A model generated the notes under the pieces. That model saw only the letters and a program-made list of their open reading frames with translations. It searched no databases and was not told where the DNA came from. The translations under genes were made by a program, and so were the position numbers. DNA of 64,000 nucleotides from Triglochin maritima (Eukaryota > Streptophyta > Magnoliopsida > Alismatales > Juncaginaceae), in NCBI GenBank assembly GCA_963682175.1, contig OY821788.1, positions 13,658,001 through 13,722,000 of the forward strand. The letters run 5' to 3'. Below, piece after piece: positions 21,856-32,520 of this stretch. How positions within the stretch are numbered: the stretch's first letter is position 1; each line of letters begins with the position of its first letter.

Positions 21856-23384
21856 TGATTGACATCATTTCATGCTTATATTTGTATCTTATATCCATTA
21901 TCTTACACCTAAGCAATGCTACGTGACGAGTTTTATGTTTAGTTTTCAGAAATAAAGAGGTTTGAAGAGAAGAGCCATGAAAGGACCCAAAAGCAGGAAA
22001 AAGGACTTAATTGTGAGACCTGGGGACCAAGATGCAAGACAGAAGGACCTGATCGTAAGAAAGAAGGACCTAAGAGCAAACCAGGAAACTCCACACCATC
22101 ATGGGGAGTATTTTGGCAATTCGAGTCGGGTCGGAGCTCCAACAAACTAAGTAGATGCATCCAAGACCAAGAAATACTTCCAGCAAAGCCCAACAGTAAA
22201 CCCAGACGGATCTGGGCCTTATAGACCGCCAATTGGCGGTCTGAATCATCCCAGATCCGCTAAGATTTCTCCTGGACTTGTATTAATGTTTTTTTAGGCT
22301 ATTTTTGGTATTGGTTTAGTCCCACATCGGGGGATTGTCCCCGATTAGCTTTTTCCATGCTTATAAATAGAACTCTTCACCTTCCATTGTAATTACCCAT
22401 TGCTTGGTGGCATTTTCTCTACTAAGGAGTGAGCCTTGAAGCAAAAACTCAAGGTGGAGAAGAATGCTACCTTCAATGTGAGTCATTTGTTAATAAAATA
22501 ATTCTTCTAGTTTCTTTAAATCTTGTCTTTTAATTTGTGCATGTTTGTTTAGTCTTTCCTTTCCTTTTATGTTTCTTTAATGCTTCTTGCCTTCTTAGTT
22601 AACTTTCATTTCAGTATTATGCTTTCTTTTGCTAATATAGTTAGTGTAATGAGTAGTGAGTAGTTCCATCCCCATTTGGGGGGGTGGAGAAATATGTGAT
22701 ATAATTATGTAGTGTATTAAGTGTGTGTTATTTTTATCCCTTGAGCTTTATATGATTTCCATAACCATCTAATGGGTCTCCACTCTTATCTTTGATATGC
22801 TAATGCTCTTGAATGAAGCTTAGCTTATGCTTTGATTAGTGGACCTATTTTATGGGGAATGATAAGGTTAGGATATGGATGAAGTTAATATTGGAAACAC
22901 AATTTGTAGTGTATGTACTCTTGTTGCCTTTACCTTAGCTAATGTCTTGTATGTTTTAATGATGTAGTGAAATCTTAATTCATGTAGAGGCATAGTAGGG
23001 TATAGTCTTTATACTTGAGTTCATGTAGCTTCATTCCAATTATTGTCTTGTATGTTTTAATGATGTAGTCTTATCTTAATTCATGTAGAGGCAAAGTTGG
23101 ATGTAATTTTATGATTTCATGTACTACATGTTGTGAGGAGCTTAATGAACACACACACACTTCTTTATGTTCACATTATTTCTCTACCCCCTATGGGGCT
23201 TAGTTTTATTGCTTATCTTCATTTCCTTTTTGCATCTTAGTGTAGTTTAGTGTAACCAACCTTTCTTCCCTTTCTTCACCTCTCGCCTTCGAACAAACCA
23301 AGTGTCGACACACCTCCCAGTGGACGACCCGTATTTGCCTCAACGCGGTCGTGCACTTGCGGTTAAATATAAAACGATCAATCA
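21856..23384 (+). repeat. Element B 3' LTR
   Basis: 1,529 bp, with one palindrome, AGACCGCCAATTGGCGGTCT (22223-22242), where the 5' LTR has two. The block at about 22135-22290 differs strongly from the 5' LTR while both sides are nearly identical. A (CA)n tract is shorter here by two repeats. Confidence 0.92.
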
Positions 23385-23959
23385 AGTATCCTAATGACTC
23401 GATAAGACCTAAAGCCAGTAAACTAGAAATCCTAATGCATCAAGTTCAAGACAATTTTGGGAGCTTTCTTTTTACTTTGCCTCTCAACGGTTTTGCACAT
23501 GCTAAACACACGCAAAACCCACAAAACATTTTCTTTCGCAAACACATGAAGATTTTGAAAGAAATGTGAAAATTTTAAAGCACTTGGCAAGCAAAAGAAG
23601 ACAAGTCACCCAAGGATCATGGCAAGCAGATATATCAATGTTAAATGCGGCACACTAACATGACCCTAGCAGTACAAACAAAAGAAAATAAAACCAAAGG
23701 AAAAAGACTCGACTATGTACACACGTAAAACACCCCCCACACCTACTTCATGAATTGTCCTCAATGAATGTGAACAAGATACTACATGGATACATGCATG
23801 AAAAAGGAAAGATCTCACCAACATGAAGTACAAAGGGAAGTACAAAGGGACGTTCAGGCTCACAACAATCGATGCTCACTGAAGGAGTCTTTTATTACAC
23901 AATTTTTTTCTTTTTTTTAAGATATATACATCAACCAAGATATTCTCATAATCATTTGG
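23385..23959 (-). other. Element C 3' non-coding region, part 2
   Basis: Continues from 16141 after excision of B. It contains the complement of an upstream polypurine tract (CACCCCCCACACCT, about 23730-23743) just downstream of the terminal ORF, and the CACTGAAGGAGTCTTTTATT stretch also seen inverted in B at 20335-20360. No gene seen. Confidence 0.7.
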
Positions 23960-24559
23960 TCAAGGAACATCAAATGAGAACATCAAGTCAGGAGGACCAG
24001 AGACTTGCCGAGATGGGCAAACTCCACTGGTACTCTGAGGTGTCATGAGAGGTGAAAGGTCAAAGCTGAAAGGCTCGAACCCCTCATGATATTGGTTGGG
24101 TGTGGGCAACAAAGAATGAAGTTGTGTTGCCTCACTAGGGTTTAATTGCCCATCGAAGAAAACCCTCCAACCAATAGGCGGGTGCATCAGAATGAGTTCC
24201 TCAAGCTCATTCGATGGATGCAGCAGACCTGCATCACTAAGAATGGGGCTTCTCCCCAAATCATCCAACAAGGACCTCCCACCATCATTTAGATCATCAA
24301 ACATAAGCTCGGTCAAAGGTGGGTCCTTGTTGGAGTCAATATGAAGCTCAAATGGCTCAATGGCCATGGGATCTGAGGTAGAGACACCTTCTGGTATAGG
24401 CATATGATGAGGTGTCTCACTCTCACTAGTGGTCTCAACTGAATCATGCAACGAACACTCCCTTTGGACATTCATGTTCGAGGCCAGCTCACTCTGTTGC
24501 ATTGCGAAGACAGGCAATGAGTTTTCGCTGGGCCCACGAACATTCTCAACGGGTTGCAT
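23960..24559 (-). CDS. Element C terminal 'GWRV' ORF, intact (199 aa)
   Basis: ATG at 24559-24557 (MQPVENVRGPSEN), stop at 23960. The start overlaps the end of the protease frame (stop at 24546) by 14 bases in a different frame, so it would need re-initiation, a spliced RNA or a frameshift. The protein is acidic and Ser/Thr-rich in its first half. The C-terminal half has ELILMHPPIGWRVFFDGQLN, SEATQLHSLLPTPNQYHEGF and the end DLMFSFDVP. Homologous segments occur at 13741-14033 and in the C-terminus of the B ORF (PVGWRVWIDD). No signal peptide or transmembrane segment, which argues against an envelope protein. I do not recognise the family. Confidence 0.7.
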   Translation of the reverse strand: MQPVENVRGPSENSLPVFAMQQSELASNMNVQRECSLHDSVETTSESETPHHMPIPEGVSTSDPMAIEPFELHIDSNKDPPLTELMFDDLNDGGRSLLDDLGRSPILSDAGLLHPSNELEELILMHPPIGWRVFFDGQLNPSEATQLHSLLPTPNQYHEGFEPFSFDLSPLMTPQSTSGVCPSRQVSGPPDLMFSFDVP

Positions 24560-24875
24560 TGGGGTTAGGGGTGTTCGTTGATTTTGGTTTTGCTTTCTCC
24601 AGTTGGCAGATGAGATTTAGATTTAAAGGTTCATCCATGGGTTCATGTTGCTTACCAGAGTTGAACACATGAAACTCGGCACTCATGTTACCGAATGAGA
24701 GCTTCATGAGACCATTTCTACAATTAATCAAGGCATTGGAGGTTGCCAGAAATGGTCTACCCAAAATCAAAGGTATTTGAGAGTGGGTGTTCGCAACAGG
24801 ATTGGTATCGAGGACAACAAAATCGACTGGAAATATAAAATCTCCAACTTTGATAAGCACGTCCTCGATAATCCG
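24546..24875 (-). pseudogene. Element C protease, C-terminal half
   Basis: Encodes IIEDVLIKVGDFIFPVDFVV, then QIPLILGRPFLATSNALINC and the C-terminal tail LNLNLICQLEKAKPK. ILGRPF is the conserved C-terminal motif of this gypsy protease type. The N-terminal half with the catalytic Asp is missing: at about 24876 the sequence changes to element-A-type 3' non-coding DNA. The rest of the coding region resumes at 32521. Confidence 0.85.
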
Positions 24876-25051
24876 CTGAAAACCCTCAGGAGACAACACT
24901 CCTCCTCCTAGGAAACTTGGAGGTTTAAAGTTTTGTTGCACATGCTAAGTGCAACCGTGATTCCTACGAAAGTGAGTTAGGATTTCCCTGTTTTCATTTT
25001 TCTTATATTCTGTTTTGCTAGGGACTAGCAAAATCTAGGTGTGGGGGTATT
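24876..25051 (+). repeat. Element-A-type pre-LTR segment outside the 5' LTR
   Basis: About 175 bp almost identical to 31115-31292, the last internal segment of element A up to the polypurine tract (AGGTGTGGGGGTA near 25037-25049). It lies upstream of the 5' LTR, where target DNA is expected. Confidence 0.8.
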
Positions 25052-26279
25052 TGATGCATTGCATACATTGCATCATATGTCTTTCATTTAGATTACTTTT
25101 ACATCAATAAATGCTACTAAGGTATGTGTTTAGTCTTATTTACAGAATACAGGGACCTGAATGCAATTTACCCACATCCCGAGCATAAACGCGTGCAAAA
25201 GACTCATTTCTATCATAAAGACCAAGTTCAAGATTATCGAGTTACGAATGGAAATGTATCCAAGCATAAAAGCATTCAAGTCCTAATTGCAAAAAGAACA
25301 AGGACTTAAGCACAAAAGTAGCCAGGGACTTAACTGCAAAAAGTCAAGGACCTAATTGCAATTAAAGCACCAAAATATTATCTTGGAGAAAATCTAAACA
25401 AAAATCAATGTAAATCTCCAAACATATAAAGGAATTAATCCGGAGCTCAAAAGAATGGAAAGAAATCATCCAGACGCGCAAAGGAGGATCAAATCATCCC
25501 ATAAACTACCAGCAAAAATCCGGATTAAATCAGAGAAGATTGTGCGGCAAAATCGCCGCATATCACGTACATTGTGCGGTGGAAACGCCGCCCCCTCAGC
25601 GATCTGTGTGCTCCAATTTCGTCCAGTTGTGTCTGGACACGTGTACTTTCCAATATTATACCTAGATCCCTTGTAGCAACTATAAATAGACCCGAGAACG
25701 ATGTTAGAAGGGTCCTTAGTCTTTTGTGGTAGTTTTTATTCTTAATCTTAGTTTTGTATTCTTCTTTTCATTAATAAAATTCTGTCTTTTATTTCTTACT
25801 TTTAGTTTTCTTTTGTAATGTCTCAAGGACCCCTACTTCCTCCCTCTATGAGTTTCTAACTCCTTCCAAAGGGTGGAGGTGACGGATTAGGGTGAAGAGA
25901 AGATGAATGAATGTTATTATTTTAATTTCGTGTTAGTATATTTTGATTACTTGAGTTTATGTTAAATCATTTATCATGTAATGCTTTATAACTAATATGA
26001 TTTATTATAAGTTTCTAAATTCTCTAATCTAAACCTTAAATCTAAACCTCCACCCGACGGAATTCACATCTTTGTTCTTGTTTTAGTTTTAATTGTTCTT
26101 GTTTCTTGCTTTAGATAATTAAAAATCCAAAAATCTCAAAACCCAATTATTTCTTCTCTCCTTCTTCTCCTTAATCGAAAATCACGAAAATAACAAATCT
26201 CTCCCTCCTTGTGTTCGACCCGTATTTGCCACGTCTTCATTGACACCGTGCACTTGCGGTATAAATTTAATTCACATCA
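25052..26279 (+). repeat. Element A 5' LTR
   Basis: TGATGCATTGC...TTCACATCA. Palindromes at 25543-25560 and 25575-25592 each carry one base change that weakens the stem seen in the 3' LTR. TATAAATAG at 25681-25689. A further inverted repeat, GTCCAGTTGTGTCTGGAC, lies about 45-60 bp upstream of the TATA box. Confidence 0.92.
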
Positions 26280-26285
26280 AGTTTT

Positions 26286-26303
26286 TGGCGCCGTTGCCGG
26301 GGA
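26286..26303 (+). promoter_or_regulatory. Primer binding site (tRNA-Asp), element A
   Basis: TGGCGCCGTTGCCGGGGA, a perfect complement of the 3' end of plant tRNA-Asp. Confidence 0.95.
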
Positions 26304-27737
26304 GGCGACGCAGATTTTGTTTTTTGTTGATTTCGATTCTATTCTGTTTATCTTGTGCGCGATCTAAGTATTTGGATTTGTGTTTCAGGAGACAACAGAG
26401 CGTGCGGCGAAATCTGAACGCAGGCGGAGCAACAAGGGCGGCGAAATCGCCGCATACCAAGAGCACCTTGCGGCGGAATCGCCGTACACCTGAAGCTTCT
26501 GGGCTTCAAATTTTTCTGGGACGCGACTCATCTCTGGGTGGACGCGTGGAGCTACTGAAATTTCGAGAGCGGGCGGCGAACCCGACTGAGCATTGCGTAG
26601 GTAACCTTTGTTGCCTTTTTCCTCGTAATTTGTAGTTTCAGAAAATTTCCTTTTCATAGAACTGCATGTGTTAGGGCAAAAATTCCATAATTGGCAATAA
26701 TTCAACTCTGACCTAAAATTGGCAAAATTAGAAAGGCCTTAGTGCATGCATCATCTAGTGTTTTGTATGCATTATTCTTGCTAAATTCTTGCAAATCAAT
26801 TTCTGTTGAAGAGTGCTGGAGTCAAGGTACGTATCGTGGTTTTTATTGATTGCATTTTGGCATATAATTTAGTTTGCATACAACCTTGCAATTGCCCCCA
26901 ATTAAAGACCAGTGTTTGACTATCTTTGCTAGATCTAAGTTAAACTATCTTAAGGGCAACTCCGTAGGCAAAGATACGGTGGGGATTTCATCACCCTTCC
27001 GTGGCCCACAAATCACAATCCTAAAGTGTCACCCAAGCCTTAAATTAAAATCAATTAGACATTGACCCTTAAGGACTCGGACTCAATTAAGGAGAAGAAT
27101 TGGTTTGACTTGCTATGACCTGAAGCCGATTGAATTTAATTTGGTGTCTAGAAAGTGTTTTTGTGTTGACGTAAGTCTTCCAAGCGAAGTGGTTGTCTAA
27201 TTGGCACCGACTCTGTCGGAAGCGCCCCCACTAGCTATACACGGCCTGGCCAAGTTGGTTTGATTAGTGAGGGAGGTGAATCAAGCGAATCAATTCGACT
27301 CAACCAGTTATGAGTCGTCTAGATCTAAGCGACACTAGGTCTAGGATTGTTTGAACCGTGCTCTCTTAGGAATTTTCTGACCAACCCTCTTTCTATCTTT
27401 AGAGTTAGGTTTCCCTTCTCATCTGAGTCTTATTTCTCTTCTCACCTGAATTCTCTAGATTAGGATTCCTTTCTCATCTTGCCCCATTTTATTGTTTGTT
27501 TCCCTTTTGAAGAAAAAAAACATAAAAAAAACGAAAATTAAAAAAAAAACAAAATTGTAATTAATTCTTGAAATTAAATTTGGAATTTAAATTTCGAATT
27601 TGAATTCAAAAATTGATTCAACCCGGTGCACTCAGATTTGGATTCGGGACTTGAGTAATCGACTCTCACGAGTTCATCTAGATTCCAGTCTGGAACTTAG
27701 CCCCAATCCACCTGTTGCACCACCTCACCCAGATCCA
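26304..27737 (+). other. Element A 5' leader with GCGGCGAAATCGCCGC palindromes
   Basis: Palindromes GGCGGCGAAATCGCCGCA (26437-26454) and TGCGGCGGAATCGCCG (26469-26484), plus a half copy at 26402-26413, lie 100-200 bp after the primer site. The block at 26970-27095 (AAAGATACGGTGGGGATTTC..., AGACATTGACCC) is shared with the other gypsy leaders although this family is otherwise divergent. A-rich stretch near 27510-27550. TTCTCTAG near 27460-27470 could be a splice acceptor. No ORF supported. Confidence 0.6.
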
Positions 27738-30169
27738 ATGGGTGAGAACGTAGTGGACCCGCCTGTTGCACAACCCATAACTCTGAGGGATCGATGCTAT
27801 CCAGCGATGGCTGCTCAGCCATCGTGCATCGTTATGCCCACCATACCGGGTCGCGACTTCGAACTTAAGGCACAATACATGAGTATGTTGCCTAAGTTCA
27901 CCTCTAGGGAAGACCCATATCTCTTCCTTAGAGAATTTGAGGAAATCTGCTCTCTTATGCAATACCAGCATATCCCTGAGGAGGCAGTGCGTCTGAAATT
28001 CGTACCTCTAGCACTGAAGGACGACGCTAACAAATGGCTATATAGTCTAGCCGAAAGATCCATTAGAAGTTGGGCTGAGTTTGTTCAAGTTTTCCTAAAA
28101 AATATTTCCCCAACCATAAGACTATGAGGATTAGGAATGAAGTTGTTGCATTCGTTCAGTCTGAGAGCGAGCCGTTCTATTCCTATCTCGAAAGATTCAA
28201 AAGTGTTCTGACCCAATGCCCTCATCATGGAATTCCAAGATGGCAATTATGCCAAATTATTTATGAGGGATTGACACCCATATCTAGAGTTATGGTAGAA
28301 TCCGTAAGCCAAGGGAACTTTATGTCGAAAAATGAAAATGATGCCTGGACTTTCCTTGAGGAATTAGCTGAAAACAGTATGCAATGGGACAATGCTAGAA
28401 CACCGCTTAACCCGAGTATTGGATCTAGAATAGCAAGTCAACCCAAACCAGGTGTGTTAGCTGTAGATGTCAACATAGCGGCTGAAGCAAAACTAGCTAC
28501 CCTTATGCGCAGAATGGAAAGTTTAGAGCTACAAACCCAAAACCGAGTGAATCAAGCCTCGACTATCCCGTGCTCTAGATGTGGTCAGGCTGGTCATGTA
28601 AAGGAGGATTGTGCGGAATGGGACCAAGTTAATGCCATGTATAACCATGCTAGAAATGACCCATACGCATCAACCTATAACTCCGGTTGGCGTAATAATT
28701 CCAATTTCTCATCAAACCAACAGGGTCAACCTCCTGGACAACAACCGAACCCGTATAACCAAAATAATACATCATCTGGGTTTAGTAACAATAACGATCA
28801 TGAGGTTAGGTTGACAAGCTTGGAAAATTTGATGAAAACTTTTATACAAACAACCAACCAGACCTTCCAAAGGCTAGAGACACAAGTCAGCCAACTAGCA
28901 CAAATAGTAGGTGAAAGAGAAAAGGGTCGGTTTCCAAGTCAACCTGAGGTGAACCCTAGATCTAATAATTCATATCAATCCTATCAACCACCTTCAGGAA
29001 ATAACAACCCTAGACCGGTTCAAATGGTTAATGAAGAAGGACCGTTCCAACAAATAAATGATGTAGTATCATTACGGTCCGGAAGAAAGATTGATAATAA
29101 TGTGGTAAATCCTAGAACGTCTAATCAATCTAGCCATCAAACTGCCACATATGACCTAACCATTGAACCCGACGTCCAATCTGAAACGCCCACCCCACCT
29201 ACTCAATCTGAACCCGTAGCTCAACCTGAACCTGAGCGAGTCTATGTCCCTAAAGCCCCATTTCCCAATAGACTCAAAAATAACTCAAGTGCACAAATAG
29301 AGAAAATCTTGGAAGTATTTAAGCAAGTTAAGGTGAACATTCCACTCTTAGACATGATTCAACAAATACCTGCTTATGCTAAATTCTTAAAAGATTTGTG
29401 CACTAAAAAGAGAAAAACAAACGTACCAAAGAAGGCATTCTTAACTGCAAACATAAGTTCTATTTTGTCCAACACATCTCCTATAAAATATAAGGATCCT
29501 GGATGTCCCACAATTTCATGTTCAATAGGAGATACTTTTATCAACATATCCCTTCTAGACCTTGGTGCTAGTGTTAACCTACTCCCGTACTCTGTCTATG
29601 AGCAAATCAACCTTGGTCCACTAAAACCCTCTAAGACAACCCTTCAATTTGCTGATTGCTCTATTAAGAAACCAAGAGGTATAGTAGAGGATGTTTTGAT
29701 CAAGGTTGGTGACTTCATTTACCCAGTGGATTTTGTCGTACTAGATACCGCACCTGTTGTAAATCCTAATCGACAAATCCCTGTAATTCTAGGCAGACCC
29801 TTTTTAGCCACTTCGGAAGCATTGATAAACTGTCAAAATGGGCTCATGCAATTATCTTTTGGGAACTTAAAAGCTGAATTTAATATCTTTCATATTGATA
29901 GTGAGCCAGAAATAACATGCAATCAACGTGATGTTGTGATGAAATCGCGTATCTATAATATTTCTGAATCATCACAAAATCAAAAAGGAAGTAAGAAAAA
30001 GGGGAGGAATTCATCTACACACCCACCGTCACTCGAGCAAATAAAAGAACCAATTTATGTGAGGGGTGTGGAACCTGTAACTCAGGATGCTCATTGCAAC
30101 ATGGGGAACAATTCAACTGGATACATGCACCAATATGGTGTCATTCAATCCAGTTCTGACTATGGTTGA
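27738..30169 (+). pseudogene. Element A gag-protease, one frameshift (~810 aa)
   Basis: First ATG at 27738 (MGENVVDPPV); the longer frame upstream has no ATG. The gag core includes FTSREDPYLFLREFEEICSL and LKDDANKWLYSL. The frame breaks at an A-run near 28098-28104 (after VFLK) and continues at 28124 to 30169 without stops. The zinc knuckle is CSRCGQAGHVKEDC (about 28571-28612, intact C-X2-C-X4-H-X4-C). The protease has LLDLGASVNLLP (catalytic D in DLGA, about 29550) and ILGRPFLATSEAL. A Ser/Lys-rich tail follows. Ty3/gypsy gag assembles the particle and protease matures it. The break could be a real mutation, a sequencing error in the homopolymer or a recoding site. RT and integrase do not follow. 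Confidence 0.9.
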
Positions 30170-30323
30170 CTTTGAGCAAATTCCATCCGTCCACCGCAGT
30201 TCATCAAGGTAATAAGTGCATTTGCTTTATATTTGCATACATTGAGGACAATGCATGATTTAGGTGTGGGGGGTGTTTATGTATATATTTATCTATATAT
30301 TCTGTCTTTTATTTAAAAAAAAA

Positions 30324-30356
<33 letters not shown>

Positions 30357-31292
30357 AAAAATTGTTTAATGACATAGCTTAAGATTGAACTGCTAAAACC
30401 CGTGTACAAATTGCATTGAGTTTTTGTTCCTTATTATATAGTTCTGCTTGTAGAAATTGTGACATAAATCTAAGTTCCAAAGAAATAACACATTGCCCTT
30501 TAAGACATGTATGCACTTAAATTGGATGAATCAAATCTTTGAAGTGGTTGATAAAAAGCAGAGGTTGAGGAAAATATACCGGGAAGTGTGGACTTCTAAT
30601 AGCAATTAAGCCTTGAGGAAAATAAAAATAAAAATAAAGGAATAAAGTGAAGAAAACACATTTTGCAAAATGATTACAAAAGCCCAAGCCTTTGAGTCAC
30701 TGGTCCGTAGGGGTATCTTGAAACCCGGTAACTTGAGTCTACCAGCTCGGGATTATCGACCAGACTCGCTACACGAATGCAAAAGGGTAAAAGTGTCAAA
30801 AAGCAAATGTGTTGAATCACGGAAGAAAAGAAAAAAAATAATACTCAATGCCCAAAGCTAAAAGAATGATCCATGTCATGGTTGATCCGAATGATACTTC
30901 ACCACCAGAGGAGGCGTGCAAAATAATTCAAGTGATAAACATGTGTAGAAGGGTTAGTGATGAGAATGTTGGAGGAACAAAGACCAAGTCATATTTTTAA
31001 TGAGTTAGATTTATATAATGAGCATGCAAAAATTCTTAGTGAGATGTATAAGGTTGAGGTAGGGATATTGAGAACTATTAATGAAATGTTGATTTAGGAT
31101 TTTGTGGGTATATCTGCTGAAAACCCTCAGGAGACAACACTCCTCCTCCTAGGAAACTTGGAGGTTTAAAGGTTTGTTGCATATGCTAAGTGCAACCGTG
31201 ATTCCTACGAAAGTGAGTTAGGATTTCCCTGTTTTCATTTTTCTTATATTCTGTTTTGCTAGGGACTAGCAAAATCTAGGTGTGGGGGTATT
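30170..31292 (+). other. Element A 3' non-coding region
   Basis: TAGGTGTGGGGGGTGTTT (30261-30278) follows TTGAGGACAATGCATGA soon after the ORF. An (AAT)n microsatellite lies at 30320-30355. The pre-LTR polypurine tract AGGTGTGGGGGTA is at 31278-31290. No supported gene in between; the short ORF around 30670 lacks homology to anything else here. Confidence 0.7.
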
Positions 31293-32520
31293 TGATGCAT
31301 TGCATACATTGCATCATATGTCTTTCATTTAGATTACTTTTACATCAATAAATGCTACTAAGGTATGTGTTTAGTCTTATTTACAGAATACAGGGACCTG
31401 AATGCAATTTACCCACATCCCGAGCATAAACGCGTGCAAAAGACTCATTTCTATCATAAAGACCAAGTTCAAGATTATCGGGTTACGAATGGAAATGTAT
31501 CCAAGCATAAAAGCATTCAAGTCCTAATTGCAAAAAGAACAAGGACTTAAGCACAAAAGTAGCCGGGGACTTAACTGCAAAAAGTCAAGGACCTAATTGC
31601 AATTAAAGCACCAAAATATTATCTTGGAGAAAATCTAAACAAAAATCAATGTAAATCTCCAAACATATAAAGGAATTAATCCGGAGCTCAAAAGAATGGA
31701 AAGAAATCATCCAGACGCGCAAAGGAGGATCAAATCATCCCATAAACTACCAGCAAAAATCCGGATTAAATCAGAGAAGATTGTGCGGCGAAATCGCCGC
31801 ATATCACGTACATTGTGCGGCGGAAACGCCGCCCCCTCAGCGATCTGTGTGCTCCAATTTCGTCCAGTTGTGTCTGGACACATGTACTTTCCAATATTAT
31901 ACCTAGATCCCTTGTAGCAACTATAAATAGACCCGAGAACGATGTTAGAAGGGTCCTTAGTCTTTGGTGGTAGTTTTTATTCTTAATCTTAGTTTTGTAT
32001 TCTTCTTTTCATTAATAAAATTTTGTCTTTTATTTCTTACTTTTAGTTTTCTTTTGTAATGTCTCAAGGACCCCTTCTTCCTCCCTCTATGAGTTTCTAA
32101 CTCCTTCCAAAGGGTGGAGGTGACGGATTAGGGTGAAGAGAAGATGAATGAATGTTATTATTTTAATTTCGTGTTTGTATATTTTGATTACTTGAGTTTA
32201 TGTTAAATCATTTATCATGTAATGCTTTATAACTAATATGATTTATTATAAGTTTCTAAATTCTCTAATCTAAACCTTAAATCTAAACCTCCACCCGACG
32301 GAATTCACATCTTTGTTCTTGTTTTAGTTTTAATTGTTCTTGTTTCTTGCTTTAGATAATTAAAAATCCAAAAATCTCAAAACCCAATTATTTCTTCTCT
32401 CCTTCTTCTCCTTAATCGAAAATCACGAAAATAACAAATCTCTCCCTCCTTGTGTTCGACCCGTATTTGCCACGTCTTCATTGATACCGTGCACTTGCGG
32501 TATAAATTTAATTCACATCA
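31293..32520 (+). repeat. Element A 3' LTR
   Basis: Same length as the 5' LTR. Both palindromes are intact: TGCGGCGAAATCGCCGCA (31784-31801) and TGCGGCGGAAACGCCGCC (31816-31833). TATA box at 31922-31930. Followed directly by C gag sequence (catattgaggtattt). Confidence 0.92.

Larger units (their letters stand above)
16142..23384 (+). mobile_element. Gypsy element B, complete non-autonomous element
   Basis: The 7,243-bp element has LTRs of 1,552 and 1,529 bp (TGATTGA...TCAATCA), a tRNA-Asp primer site, a ~1.1-kb leader, one long ORF (18824-20233), two polypurine tracts, and no protease, RT or integrase. The flanks (…GGTGCATCC before, …TATCCTAATGACTCG after) rejoin into the C 3' UTR as seen in the homologous internal copy around 20930-20945. 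The target duplication is imperfect: CATCC at 16137-16141 versus TATCC at 23387-23391, with two extra bases (AG) after the terminal CA. Its mobility would need proteins in trans. Confidence 0.9.
25052..32520 (+). mobile_element. Gypsy element A, young non-autonomous gag-protease element
   Basis: Two LTRs of equal length (1,228 bp) with about ten differences seen by eye, a perfect tRNA-Asp primer site, a 1.4-kb leader, gag-protease (27738-30169), a ~1.1-kb 3' region and a polypurine tract. No RT, RNase H or integrase. It sits in the gag-protease gene of C with loss of target sequence; the two flanks do not form a normal target duplication. Confidence 0.9.

Noticed and set aside
23960..24559. 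Envelope-like gene of an Athila element
   Set aside because: The position fits, but there is no signal peptide, transmembrane segment or Cys pattern.
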